A stretch of 64,000 bases of DNA from Ornithinibacillus sp. 4-3 (GCF_040958695.1 NZ_CP162599.1:1770001-1834000); one strand, 5' to 3'; shown: positions 52,744 to 61,911, counted from the stretch's first letter. The notes: a model not told the origin generated them from the letters alone. Numbers and translations: made by a program.

Positions 52744-53012
52744 CGAAATTTGCGGCGAAAGACCATGGGGTTCACATCCGCATGTAATACGTTGTCCTTC
52801 GTCTTATGCAAATCAGCTCATCGCAGAGATAAGTATAGCATTATTTTGGTTAAATTGCTATACCACTTATATTCTTAATAATACTCTTTGTTGTTTCCCT
52901 GTAAAATAACTGCATACTACAGCTTTACATATAAGTATCCTATCCATAGTTCATAAATATACGCTATAAACTGATTAAGAATTACAAAGGGCAGACTACT
53001 GCTCTTTTTTTT
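52744..53012. other. Gene-free stretch with structured GC island and an orphan terminator
   Basis: 52744-52830 is GC-rich and self-complementary: TGCGG (52751-52755) pairs with CCGCA (52778-52782) around GACCATGGGGTTCACAT. It shares two words (AATTTGCGGC, ACATCCGCA in reverse complement) with the island at 43240. After an AT-rich interval, AAAGGGCAG-ACTA-CTGCTCTTT plus T run (52986-53012) is a good terminator with no gene upstream. A small RNA or conserved repeat is possible. Confidence 0.4.
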
Positions 53013-53106
53013 ATGAATTTTCCTTTTAACAGATAGTACCTTTAGTCCCTGTCTAGTCCATATTTATTGCATGCAATTAAATAAATATAATTCTTCTTGA
53101 TTTTTA

Positions 53107-53153
53107 TACTTACTCAGTATATACTTACATAGTAAATATTTACTGAGTAAGTA
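53107..53153. promoter_or_regulatory. Probable PadR operator of the ABC operon
   Basis: TACTTACTCAGTA (53107-53119) and its exact complement (53141-53153) with a 21-base centre lie 14 bases before the operon's first gene; the operon ends in a padR gene. Confidence 0.75.
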
Positions 53154-53166
53154 AAAGAGGAAGGTA

Positions 53167-53838
53167 GTGAGTTATTATTTGAAGGAATTTATTATTGATT
53201 ATCAATGGGAATTATTTATTTTTGCAGAAATTATTTCTTGGTTATCTTTGGTTTTATTTTTGCTTATACGATATGCATTTCGACGTTTTTCTATAAGTAT
53301 TTTATTTCTAATGTCTTTCTTGGTAGCAACAATATTCGAGGTGGTTCTAGCTATATTTGATTATCAAGAAACAGGAGAAATTGCCACCTTTCAAATAATT
53401 ATTTTTGTTTTTATTCTTTATGCGTTCACATTTGGAATTGGAGATTTCAAAAAAATGGATCGTTATTTAAAAATTAAAATTGGAAAATGGCAAGGGAAAG
53501 ATCTGTTGACGGAAAAAGATAAACACATGATGAAACAAAACAAGAACCCAGCTTATCTTGCGAGAAAATATCGGCGAACTTGGGCAGCACATGCCGTTAT
53601 TTTTATTGTGGTACATTTATTGTTTTGGATATTCAACCGCTTACCAGAAGAATCGTTCCTCGCGTTTTTCACACAGGTTAGCTGGATAACGGAATCTGAA
53701 GTTTTTCGTGAACCATTTGTTAACCAGATAAGCGCAATTTGGAAAATTATTTTCTTCGTCGATACAATTTGGTCATGGTCTTATACACTATTTCCAGACA
53801 AACCTAGTCAACAAAAGGAAAAGGAGAATGATATATGA
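53167..53838 (+). CDS. Membrane protein, first gene of PadR-controlled ABC operon
   Basis: Starts with GTG at 53167 after GAGGAAGG. The 223-residue protein has three helices near the N-terminus and two to three more after a basic cytoplasmic loop (KHMMKQNKNPAYLARKYRRTWAAH). No named family recognised with confidence; similar Bacillus membrane proteins accompany MacB-type systems. It overlaps the ATPase gene by 4 bases (ATGA). Confidence 0.75.
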   Translation: MSYYLKEFIIDYQWELFIFAEIISWLSLVLFLLIRYAFRRFSISILFLMSFLVATIFEVVLAIFDYQETGEIATFQIIIFVFILYAFTFGIGDFKKMDRYLKIKIGKWQGKDLLTEKDKHMMKQNKNPAYLARKYRRTWAAHAVIFIVVHLLFWIFNRLPEESFLAFFTQVSWITESEVFREPFVNQISAIWKIIFFVDTIWSWSYTLFPDKPSQQKEKENDI

Positions 53839-54566
53839 TTGAAGTGACAGATTTACAACGAGAGTTTCAGGGTGGAGAAGAAAGCCTCCAAGTATTAAAG
53901 CATGTACAATTATCTATTTCTACTGGAGAGTTTGTTGCCATTATGGGGCCAAGTGGTTCTGGTAAAAGTACCTTACTACAGCTACTCGGTGGTCTGGATA
54001 CACCTACAAAAGGAGAAGTGCGTATCAACGATATTGCTCTACATGAACTTTCAGAGAAAGAACGAACATTATTCCGTCGTCGCAATATCGGGTTCATTTT
54101 TCAAAACTATCAACTTCTCCCAATGTTAACCGTAGAGGAAAATATTGCTTTTCCCTTGGACGCGGACAATGTTCCACAAGTGGAAATAAAATCACGTGTG
54201 AATCGGTTACTAAAAGCAGTGGGATTAGAAGGTAAAGGCGATATGTTTCCAAATGTGCTAAGTGGTGGACAACAGCAGAGAATTGCTATTGCTAGAGCTT
54301 TGTCAAACCAGCCTCGCATCGTATTAGGAGATGAACCAACAGGAAATCTCGATCGAAAAACTGGTACAACTATTTTAAATCTGCTTTCTAAAATGCATCA
54401 GGAAGAAAAACAAACCATCGTTATGGTTACTCATGATATTTTTGCTGCAGGATATGCAGACCGTGTCATTATGTTGAAAGACGGGAGAATAGAAGCGGAA
54501 ATAGAACGAGAGGAGGCTAATAAAGATGAACTCATGGCGAGTTTCTTGGCGGAACTTAATGCGTAA
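53835..54566 (+). CDS. ABC transporter ATPase, MacB/LolD type
   Basis: A 243-residue ATPase: Walker A GPSGSGKST (residues 37-45), LSGGQQQR signature, IVLGDEPTGNLD Walker B, VTHD switch. The LolD/MacB-type FRRRNIGFIFQNYQLLP Q-loop matches its FtsX-family permease, whose gene overlaps it by 41 bases. Confidence 0.95.
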   Translation: MIEVTDLQREFQGGEESLQVLKHVQLSISTGEFVAIMGPSGSGKSTLLQLLGGLDTPTKGEVRINDIALHELSEKERTLFRRRNIGFIFQNYQLLPMLTVEENIAFPLDADNVPQVEIKSRVNRLLKAVGLEGKGDMFPNVLSGGQQQRIAIARALSNQPRIVLGDEPTGNLDRKTGTTILNLLSKMHQEEKQTIVMVTHDIFAAGYADRVIMLKDGRIEAEIEREEANKDELMASFLAELNA

Positions 54567-57036
54567 AAAATGGCGTTCCTTTTTAACGCTTTTAGCTATT
54601 ATTCTTGGAGTAGCTGCAACGGTTTCAGCCTTTGCTATGGTTCAGAGTACTCAAAGTATTATCTCTGATTATGCAAGCCAAGGTCAGGGCAATACTGATT
54701 ACTATGTATTTAGCCAGCAAGGTTGGACAGACACCGATTATATTAATCAGCTTTCCGAAGAGCATGTAATAGAAGAAGTATTGGGTCAATCAGATCAGCG
54801 ATTAATATTGGATAAAGAAATATGGAAGAAAGAAAACGCTCAACTAGATGTCCAGGCAATGGGCATCAATGATTTAGAAAACGCGATTTATGATATTATC
54901 GTGTTGGATGGAACATTAGATGGGAACGGTCTTGTGATCGATGAACGTACAGCTGAGCTGTGGAATGTAGAGGTCGGTGATGAAATCAACTTTTCGCTGC
55001 ATGCTCAAGAAACTGAAGAAAGCGTTCAGATACAAGTAGATGCTGTGGTGGAAAATACAGTTCTACTGACAAATCCGCAAAGCTGGGAAGAAGCAGAAAA
55101 TAACGAATGGCATGTGTTCATAGGCTTAGATACGCTACAAGCATGGACAGATACAGAAGGACAAGCAAAACAGCTACTTGTACTGGGAGCAGAGGGTATC
55201 TCACATGAACAACTAGGGAATCATTTGAGAGATTTCTTTCCAGCTGAAGAGAATATGATTGTCCAGCCAGCTATAGTGGATGAGAGTCAAATTGCAACTG
55301 GGTTTGAAGAATTATATGCGAGTTTATACGTCGCTGGTGGTTTAAGTCTACTAATTAGTGCGTTTATTCTATATAACACGCTGTACATCAGTGTAGTAGA
55401 ACGCCGAAAAGAATTTGCCTTAATGAAAGCAGTTGGTTATACACCAGGGCAAACACGCGGATATATTTTAAGAGAAGTCTTTATTCTCTCACTCATGGGA
55501 ACAGCTTTGGGACTCGGAGTTGGAGTATTACTCTCCTATGGTTTTATGGAGCTTCTTTCAGAAGTATTTACAAATGTTTTATATGAATTAAAAATAGGAA
55601 TACCGCTACTCATTGCCGCTGGTGCCGGATTGGTAATTCCAATTATCGCAGCATGGGTTCCTGTTATGAAGGCTTCCAACACAGAGGTAACAGATGTGTT
55701 TCGAGAAACCATTAGCAAATCAGAGAGAAAACCAACCTTCTTTTTAATTATAATAGGAATGCTTTTACTAATTCCTGGATTTTTTTGGGATGATATGCTA
55801 GCCTTTTTACCTTTGTTTATCGGTATTGCAATTCTGTTTCCATTCCTATTTAGTTCAATAATATGGCTGTTGCTGCCTGTTTCTAAACTATTGTTTCAAC
55901 GAGCCGGAAAATTTTCTGCTCGTAACTTAAATCGTCAAAAATTGCGGACAGCATTAACAGCAGCTATTTTAAGTTTCGGAGTAACACTACTTGTCTTTCT
56001 CAGTTCAATGGCTTTATCTGTAAGTGATAGCATGTCTAAATTAATTGAAGAAACAATTGGTGGAGATGTATGGATTACTTATGATGATTCTATTTCAGAA
56101 GAAACATTCCATACCTGGCAAGATATTAAAGGTGTAAAAGACGCAGTAACTTACTCAGCATCTTCATTGCTTTGGCATGTAGATAAAGAAGAAAAGGATA
56201 TGCGAGTTATGAATGTAAACAGTGTTACCGCAGAAAGAATGGAAAACTTCCCTGTTTTTCAGTATAATCAAGGTTATGAGCAATTGTTGCGTGATTTAGA
56301 AGAATCAAATACGATAGCCCTAGGAAGGGAAGCTTTTGAACAATGGGGCGGAGATATCGGTAATACGTTGACAGTAGAAACAGTAGATGGCACAAGGGAC
56401 TGGACAGTAGTGGGGCTAGTCGATACATCTCGTAATGGAGGATATGTCGGTTTTATCCATGATGAACAGATGGAAAAGCAACTCGGTTTTAATGATCAAA
56501 ACGAGGCCCTTTTATTAGCGGAAAATGATACGTCATCCTCTATCAAAACAGCAATTATATCAGAAGAGGATGCTTCGCTTGCAACTGTTAAAACAGCGGA
56601 AGAACAAATAGATGCATTTCAGCAGCAGACAGAGGATATCTTTTTCATATTAAATGTTTTGATTATCTTTGGAATGGGAATTGCCGGCATCGGTATCGCG
56701 AATACACTGTTGATGAGCACGATTGAACGGGTTCCTGAGTTCGGTACAATGAGGGCTATTGGCAGCACAAAATGGCAAATACAAAAGACCATTTTAAGTG
56801 AAGCATTCTTTATTGGAACAGGAGCAGCCATCATTGGTAGCGTGATAGGAATAGGAATTATGTTCCTAACATCTGTGCAGGAGAGTGACTTTATGTTAGA
56901 TATTCCTTTCCGTATTTCCTGGTTGTCTATCCTGTTAGCATTTGTTTTCTCTATCTTAGTAAGTGTGCTCGCTTGTATCCTTCCTGCACGACGAGCAGCA
57001 AAAGTTAATATTAGCCGCGCATTGCGGTATGAGTGA
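54526..57036 (+). CDS. FtsX-family ABC permease, two repeats
   Basis: Start ATG 54526 inside the ATPase gene with GAGGAGG upstream. The 836-residue protein has an N-terminal helix, a large extracellular domain, three helices (FtsX), a central helix, a second extracellular domain and three more helices, with the repeat of ALMKAVGYTPGQ and TMRAIGSTKWQIQ. Typical of lipoprotein/peptide-antibiotic-type systems (MacB, BceB relatives). Substrate not known. Confidence 0.92.
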   Translation: MNSWRVSWRNLMRKKWRSFLTLLAIILGVAATVSAFAMVQSTQSIISDYASQGQGNTDYYVFSQQGWTDTDYINQLSEEHVIEEVLGQSDQRLILDKEIWKKENAQLDVQAMGINDLENAIYDIIVLDGTLDGNGLVIDERTAELWNVEVGDEINFSLHAQETEESVQIQVDAVVENTVLLTNPQSWEEAENNEWHVFIGLDTLQAWTDTEGQAKQLLVLGAEGISHEQLGNHLRDFFPAEENMIVQPAIVDESQIATGFEELYASLYVAGGLSLLISAFILYNTLYISVVERRKEFALMKAVGYTPGQTRGYILREVFILSLMGTALGLGVGVLLSYGFMELLSEVFTNVLYELKIGIPLLIAAGAGLVIPIIAAWVPVMKASNTEVTDVFRETISKSERKPTFFLIIIGMLLLIPGFFWDDMLAFLPLFIGIAILFPFLFSSIIWLLLPVSKLLFQRAGKFSARNLNRQKLRTALTAAILSFGVTLLVFLSSMALSVSDSMSKLIEETIGGDVWITYDDSISEETFHTWQDIKGVKDAVTYSASSLLWHVDKEEKDMRVMNVNSVTAERMENFPVFQYNQGYEQLLRDLEESNTIALGREAFEQWGGDIGNTLTVETVDGTRDWTVVGLVDTSRNGGYVGFIHDEQMEKQLGFNDQNEALLLAENDTSSSIKTAIISEEDASLATVKTAEEQIDAFQQQTEDIFFILNVLIIFGMGIAGIGIANTLLMSTIERVPEFGTMRAIGSTKWQIQKTILSEAFFIGTGAAIIGSVIGIGIMFLTSVQESDFMLDIPFRISWLSILLAFVFSILVSVLACILPARRAAKVNISRALRYE

Positions 57037-57048
57037 GTTGAGTGAGCG

Positions 57049-57549
57049 ATGTCTGTAAAACATGCGATGTTAGCATTATTATATGAGCAGCCCCACCATG
57101 GGTACGAAATTAAAACCGGTTTTGATGATCTTGTTCAAAAAAAGTGGCCTCTAAACCCTGGGCAAGTCTATACAACACTTGATCGATTAGAGCGGGACGG
57201 GTTAGTGGATTCTCCTGGATCAGATGAAAAAGACCGGAAAATATACAAGATTACGGATGCAGGAAAAAAAGAATTCATGGATTGGCTGTATACTCCAGTC
57301 GAATATTCATTATTAAAGAATACCTTTTATTTTAAATGGTTATGCTCCCAAAAAGTAGATGTCGGTCAAGAAAAAGAAATGGTGGAGCATCAACGGAAAA
57401 CAATTATTAAAAACATTTTACAGCTGACCAAATTTAAACAACAGCTAGAAGTGGAAAATGAACAAGAAAATATGCAATTGTTAGTAGAAGGCGCCTTACT
57501 TCATTTGGAAGCAGACTTAAAATGGCTGGATATGATTAAGAAAAAATAA
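57049..57549 (+). CDS. PadR-family regulator with C-terminal dimer domain
   Basis: A 166-residue PadR protein with Vir-type C-terminal helices: LLYEQPHHGYEIKTGFDDLV, LNPGQVYTTLDRLERDGLV, DRKIYKITDAGKKEFMDWL. Last gene of the ABC operon and its likely autorepressor, via the dyad at 53107. Confidence 0.92.
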   Translation: MSVKHAMLALLYEQPHHGYEIKTGFDDLVQKKWPLNPGQVYTTLDRLERDGLVDSPGSDEKDRKIYKITDAGKKEFMDWLYTPVEYSLLKNTFYFKWLCSQKVDVGQEKEMVEHQRKTIIKNILQLTKFKQQLEVENEQENMQLLVEGALLHLEADLKWLDMIKKK

Positions 57550-57615
57550 GTATTTACCAAAGTTAGATTTCAAAGAAACTTGCAATATAGTATGTAATTA
57601 AATATTTAGCTTATT

Positions 57616-57654
57616 AAACCCAATTGTTCTTTGATCAATTGGGTTTCTTTTTTG
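57616..57654 (+). terminator. Terminator of the PadR/ABC operon
   Basis: AAACCCAATTG and CAATTGGGTTT with a T-rich tail. Confidence 0.9.
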
Positions 57655-57731
57655 TGTCTTTGGCAATAGCTTGATTACTGGTGAAATAATTCAACTAAGA
57701 TAATAAATTTCAAAAAAACATACGAAACTCC

Positions 57732-57762
57732 TTGCACTTCACGTTACGGAAGCATTTATACT
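57732..57762 (+). promoter_or_regulatory. MerR-type promoter with 19-base spacer
   Basis: TTGCAC (57732-57737) and TATACT (57757-57762) are separated by 19 bases containing CTTC-ACGTTACG-GAAG, the overlong-spacer dyad bound by MerR regulators. It drives the MerR gene itself. Confidence 0.75.
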
Positions 57763-57786
57763 TAACTTATAAAGGAGTTGGTTCAA

Positions 57787-58554
57787 ATGTATACCATCGG
57801 TGAATTTGGAGCAAAAACCGGATTTTCAACAAGGACGTTACGATTTTACGAGGAGCTTGGAATTCTTTATCCAAGTAAAAGAAATGAGAGCGGTCATCGA
57901 TTATATGGCTTGGAAGAACTTGCCACTTTACAGCGTATTCAATCATTAAAGTTTATTGGTTACTCGCTTCAGGAAATTAAAGAAATGTTAGATAAAGAAG
58001 AGATTACTTTAGAAAACTTTGCAGATTCTCTACCTGTCCAAAGAAAAGTCTTAGTGCACAAACGTGAAGAAATAGACTCGGCCATTGCAGCTATTGATCA
58101 AGTACAAGAGCTTTTAGATGATGATTTTCCATTAGATTGGACTGTTCTCACTTCACTACTTCATGGAATGGAATTTGAAGAAGAACAAAAGGCTTGGATG
58201 CAAGAGCATTTTCCAGATGATTTTGCATCGTTTTTCACTGATATATCAAAAGAAGAGCGCAAAAAATTAGATAGAGAATGGCTTTCTATCCTAGCTGATG
58301 TAAAAAAGTTGATGAGAGAAAATATTCCTCCGCATGCTCAAGAGGCACAACAAGTTCTTTATGATATCAATGAATTATTCCTTAAAATGGTTCCAGAGAA
58401 TGTCATTGTAGAAAATATTGATAAATGGGAAAAACAATTAGAATCTGCTGAAGCTGACGATTTTATCGCTCCAACCTTCTGGTCAAAAGAGGAAGAAGCC
58501 TATATGGAGGATATAGCAAAAGTCATGGAAGAAAATTATAAGGAAGAGAAGTAA
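57787..58554 (+). CDS. MerR-family regulator with long C-terminal domain
   Basis: Start at ATG 57787, 9 bases after AAGGAG. The 255-residue protein has the MerR winged helix (YTIGEFGAKTGFSTRTLRFYEELGILYPSKRNESGHRLY), a dimer coiled coil (about 75-118), and a 130-residue helical C-terminus resembling TipAS-like ligand-binding domains. No partner gene is adjacent on the same strand; it may act on itself and on distant genes. Confidence 0.9.
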   Translation: MYTIGEFGAKTGFSTRTLRFYEELGILYPSKRNESGHRLYGLEELATLQRIQSLKFIGYSLQEIKEMLDKEEITLENFADSLPVQRKVLVHKREEIDSAIAAIDQVQELLDDDFPLDWTVLTSLLHGMEFEEEQKAWMQEHFPDDFASFFTDISKEERKKLDREWLSILADVKKLMRENIPPHAQEAQQVLYDINELFLKMVPENVIVENIDKWEKQLESAEADDFIAPTFWSKEEEAYMEDIAKVMEENYKEEK

Positions 58555-58566
58555 TCTAAAAATCAT

Positions 58567-58601
58567 CCTCAAAGTTAGATTTTCTACTCTAACTTTCGAG
58601 G
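58567..58601. repeat. Perfect-stem hairpin after the MerR gene
   Basis: CCTCAAAGTTAGA (58567-58579) with TCTAACTTTCGAGG (58588-58601), one mismatch. No T run, so terminator status is uncertain. Confidence 0.5.
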
Positions 58602-58602
58602 T

Positions 58603-58800
58603 TCAGTACCTTATTGGAGTTGTCGGTTTTATTTGTTAGCTGGTGTTTTGTTGCTCGTTGGAAGCATAATTAACAATGATGAATTTCGTGAGTTCATATA
58701 GGAAGAGGCAAAGATATTTCCATCATTTAAAGCGTAGTTTCAAATAATATTTAAGCCTTCGCTTATGGTATAGTTGAGCTAAGAGAATACAGAAAGGAGA
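58603..58800 (+). other. Gene-free stretch with possible membrane-protein remnant
   Basis: One frame (58612-58701) reads FYLLAGVLLLVGSIINNDEF, which looks like one helix and the tail of a small membrane protein, but it has no start or ribosome site. Otherwise nothing beyond the promoter of the following gene. Confidence 0.3.
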
Positions 58801-58807
58801 TTTTATT

Positions 58808-59224
58808 ATGAACGGTAAGTCCATTTATAAAGTTTGGGTTAAAGCATGGAATGAGGATATAAATGTGCTTGATGAAATAGTAGATGAAAATTGTATAGTC
58901 CATCAAGCAAGAACAGATGGTAAAGATTCAAAAAGCAAACAAGGTTTAGAAGCTATGAAAGATGTAATTATTTCAAGTACTAATTTCTTCGATAATATTC
59001 ATATGTCTTTGGTTGTTGGACCGATTGAGGAAGATAATTATGTTTCCGCTAGATGGTTATTTAACGGGAAATATAACGGTCAAATGAGTGGTGCAAATGC
59101 TGAAAAAGGTAAAGAAGTTTCCTTTGAGGGAATTGATATTTTTCAAATCAGAAATGGAAAAATTGTAGATTATTGGGTATCATCTGATGTTGTTGATTTT
59201 ATGAACCAGCTAGGAATGTATTAA
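58808..59224 (+). CDS. SnoaL-like ester-cyclase-fold protein
   Basis: A 138-residue NTF2-fold protein: KAWNEDINVLDEIVDENCIVHQ, YVSARWLFNGKYNG and FEGIDIFQIRNGKIVDYWVSSD match the SnoaL-like polyketide-cyclase group, which in bacteria often has unknown or ester-cyclase function. AAAGGAG before ATG. Confidence 0.88.
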   Translation: MNGKSIYKVWVKAWNEDINVLDEIVDENCIVHQARTDGKDSKSKQGLEAMKDVIISSTNFFDNIHMSLVVGPIEEDNYVSARWLFNGKYNGQMSGANAEKGKEVSFEGIDIFQIRNGKIVDYWVSSDVVDFMNQLGMY

Positions 59225-59262
59225 TATAAAAATGAATATTTATCAACAGTAAGATGGATGTG

Positions 59263-59299
59263 ACCCCCAATTGTTAGATACCATCTAATAATTGGGGTG
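59263..59299. terminator. Bidirectional hairpin between convergent genes
   Basis: ACCCCCAATT-GTTAGAT and ATCTAA-TAATTGGGGT pair almost fully; little T tail on either side. Confidence 0.55.
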
Positions 59300-59323
59300 C
59301 AGTTCATAGAAGAGATTTTCCAT

Positions 59324-59740
59324 TTATTTATGTGACTCACTATATCTTTTAAAATTATCTAAAATTGCCTGCCAGCCATCTCGTTGCATTTCAATAGAAT
59401 TTTCAGCTTCTGCTTCAAAAACCTCTGTAATTTTTGTTTTATTTCCTTGGTCAGCGAAAGTGATAGTAACCTTTCTACCATCATCAAGTGTATAAGAAAT
59501 CAGTCTGTGCAAGTTTACTTCATCGTAGATACCACCAAAATCAAATCCAAAACTTCCATCCTTGGCTTCCATTCTTGTAATAAATTTCCCTCCAGCTCGC
59601 AAATCATTCTCAGCCTTTGGCGCATGCCATTCATCTGAAGCAGCAGACCATTTCGTTATATGTTCTGGTTCTGTCCAATAAAACCATGCATCCTCAACAG
59701 ATACGTGAACAGTTGTTTCAATAGTTATCATTGTCCCCAT
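59324..59740 (-). CDS. SRPBCC (AHSA1-like) protein
   Basis: Start ATG at 59740, 7 bases after GGAGG (a GTG one codon earlier is possible). The 138-residue START-like protein shows VSVEDAWFYWTEPEHITKWSAASDEWHAP and VTITFADQGNKTKITEVFEAE, the AHSA1/SRPBCC pattern of a lipid- or stress-ligand binding fold. Confidence 0.9.
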   Translation of the reverse strand: MGTMITIETTVHVSVEDAWFYWTEPEHITKWSAASDEWHAPKAENDLRAGGKFITRMEAKDGSFGFDFGGIYDEVNLHRLISYTLDDGRKVTITFADQGNKTKITEVFEAEAENSIEMQRDGWQAILDNFKRYSESHK

Positions 59741-59970
59741 CACAAAACCTCCCTAAAGGCTAAAGGATTTAACATTCTCTACTTATCATATCACTTATCA
59801 AAGATCTAGTTAATATTTTGCATGCAGAAAGAAAATTTTTATTCATCTAAACATAAAAGCATCTTGATGCTTGAAAGGAGGCTCTCTTTTTAATGGGTTA
59901 TTTTTCCTTTTTATTTCATAATCTATTAAACTAGAAATAATCATCTTGTTAATAAATGGGAGAGGGATAT

Positions 59971-60774
59971 ATGAATAAGCAAAAAATAACAGTATCATCT
60001 TATGTTCGTCAAGAATACAAAAAAATGTATTCGGGAGGAAATTTGCTTATTGTTTTTATCATTCTAGCTTTAAGCATTTGGGGAACAATCGATAGTTTTT
60101 TTGATGCAAATGGTAACAGGGTACTTGGTGTGGTTCCACTAATAACGCCAGCTCTTTTATCTGCATGGTATCTCGTGTCCATTTTAAGAGAAAAGGAACA
60201 GCAGGATACGCCTAATATTGTGAGGAAATTTTTAAACGCTACTGCTACGATTTCACTTCCAATCGTTATTGTAAATGTATTAGTACTCCTTATAGCTTGG
60301 ATGATTCCTTCTATACGTACATTAGTAGAAAATTATGAGGGGTATCATTATTGGTGGGATGGATCTATTAATATGCAAATCATGCTGACAGGTCTTGTTG
60401 GGCTAGTTGGGCAGGGACTAGGAGCATTATTTGCAATGTTGGTCATCGTTTTACCAGTACTAGCAATCAAAAAGCCAGAAGCAGTTGCAGGTGGATCAAA
60501 TATAGAGAGGATAGAGGATAAAGAACAGAGTAATAAAATAGCTAGAAACCTTTATATAGGCTTAGGTATTTTTATGTTAGGTTTAATTTTAATTTTCACT
60601 ACAGATGGGATGGATTTTAAATTAGCGAGTCTGAGACTTAACATGATTTTAGAATTTGGTTATGCTCCAATGCGGTGGATTATTTGGCTACTCGGTAAAG
60701 CATTATTCATTATTGGTATTGCGTTAGTAGCAAAAGCTTGTATATCTGTACTTGCTGCGAAGAAGACGAATTAA
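59971..60774 (+). CDS. Membrane protein of unknown function
   Basis: Start at ATG 59971 after GAGAGGG. The 267-residue protein has six to seven hydrophobic segments, a basic N-terminus (VRQEYKKMYSGG) and a cytoplasmic loop rich in E/K (ERIEDKEQSNKIARN). No family recognised. Ends at a terminator. Confidence 0.7.
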   Translation: MNKQKITVSSYVRQEYKKMYSGGNLLIVFIILALSIWGTIDSFFDANGNRVLGVVPLITPALLSAWYLVSILREKEQQDTPNIVRKFLNATATISLPIVIVNVLVLLIAWMIPSIRTLVENYEGYHYWWDGSINMQIMLTGLVGLVGQGLGALFAMLVIVLPVLAIKKPEAVAGGSNIERIEDKEQSNKIARNLYIGLGIFMLGLILIFTTDGMDFKLASLRLNMILEFGYAPMRWIIWLLGKALFIIGIALVAKACISVLAAKKTN

Positions 60775-60784
60775 TATAATGACA

Positions 60785-60816
60785 AAATGATGGGTGATTA
60801 TTACTCATCATTTTTG
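60785..60816 (+). terminator. Rho-independent terminator
   Basis: AAATGATGGGT and ACTCATCATTT with a T run. Confidence 0.85.
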
Positions 60817-60948
60817 TATTTGATAAGTTTCATGATAAAATCCAACTGCATTATTGTTGGGGACTTTATTATTAAAATTTCTCCGTGTACCAAGTTTTTT
60901 CCCTCTTGCATAAGCAAGCAGATCTTCAGTAGATCACTAATATTGCAC
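60814..60948 (-). pseudogene. Fragment of a DUF4188 gene
   Basis: About 135 bases closely match 62041-62176 in the intact DUF4188 gene on the same strand (shared ATTTGATAAGTTTCATGATA, then AAATCCAACTGCAT and TCTTGCATAAGC). It includes substitutions, a small indel near 60886-60893 and stops, and lacks both ends of the gene. It is a decayed paralogous fragment. Confidence 0.85.
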
Positions 60949-61012
60949 TTTATTAATATAACCAAATATAATTAATTTCCCCAATATTATTACTAACTTC
61001 TGGAGGGGTGTT

Positions 61013-61531
61013 ATGGATAAAATTAAAGTTTTAGTATCTAAATACAATGGTAAAAATCATTATGAATGGAAATCTAAGCTATTAAAAGAAACAGAAGACT
61101 ATATTATGATTTTTGGTGAGCCAGGTAGAAAGTTGTATCATCATAGCAAAAATAAGGTATATGAATTTGGGACATATTCAATAGAGTTTTTTCAAAAAAA
61201 TACTTGGTATACGGTAAATTTAGATATTTATGAGAATGGAGATGTAGAATATTATTGTAATATTTGTTTACCTCCAGAGTTCCATAAAAATGAAATTAGA
61301 TTTATAGATATGGATATTGATGTGATAAGAAGCAAGGATGGCGAATGGTCGGTTGTAGATGTGGATGAATTTGAAGATAATGCTAAGGAGCTTTGTTATT
61401 CTTTAGAAGTAAAGGATAAAGTACAGAAGAGTTTGAGTAACTTATTGTATAGGATTGAACAAAAAGAGTTTCCGTTTAATGGTTTTTTTGAAAAGTATAT
61501 TAATTACCTACTGGCTAAGGAATTTTTATAA
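61013..61531 (+). CDS. DUF402-family protein (nucleoside-phosphatase-like)
   Basis: A 172-residue protein. The DUF402 pattern is present: EFGTYSIEFFQKNTWYTVNLDIYE, then DVEYYCNICLPPE, then RFIDMDIDVIRSKDGEW and DVDEFEDN, whose Asp cluster binds metal in related nucleoside tri/diphosphatases. GGAGGGG before ATG. Frame stays open for 36 more codons beyond the TAA. Confidence 0.85.
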   Translation: MDKIKVLVSKYNGKNHYEWKSKLLKETEDYIMIFGEPGRKLYHHSKNKVYEFGTYSIEFFQKNTWYTVNLDIYENGDVEYYCNICLPPEFHKNEIRFIDMDIDVIRSKDGEWSVVDVDEFEDNAKELCYSLEVKDKVQKSLSNLLYRIEQKEFPFNGFFEKYINYLLAKEFL

Positions 61532-61680
61532 GTGATAAACAGTTCTAGTTATTTAAAAGTGTATGAAGAGATATTTAAGATTAGCGCTTTTGAGAACAAG
61601 CCTACTTTTAGAGGAGACACAAATGGATCAATAATTTGAATAAAATGGTTTAACGTATATTATAGATTTTCAACACATAA

Positions 61681-61911
61681 GAGTTTGGGATAAAAGGAAA
61701 AATTAAGCTTGAAATCCGACCAATATTCAAATGAAGCGTAGGAAATATACGTAGACTCCTATGGGAGGAAGGCCTAGGCGAGACCCCGGAGTGCGTAGCA
61801 CGAGGAGGCTCACCAGCCGCCCATGGAAAGCGAAGTATATTTCCGAAGCGGGTGTTGGCTCAATTTAAGTTCGCAATTAGCTAAGTAATAAAACCTTTTG
61901 TCCTAGCTTCT
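61681..61911. repeat. Long palindromic intergenic repeat, copy B (unbroken)
   Basis: A 231-bp nested imperfect palindrome. Outer arms GGATAAAAGG and CCTTTTGTCC; then AATTAAGC.. with ..AATTAGCTAAG; GGAAATATAC (61742-61751) with GTATATTTCC (61835-61844); CTATGGG with CCCATGG; GTGC-GTA-GCAC at the tip. It matches copy A (7437-7506 plus 9156-9326) apart from scattered changes, and lies between convergent genes. Confidence 0.92.

Noticed and set aside
57049..57549. Operator just upstream of the last PadR gene
   Set aside because: Only 12 bases separate it from the permease gene; control at the operon promoter (53107) is more plausible.
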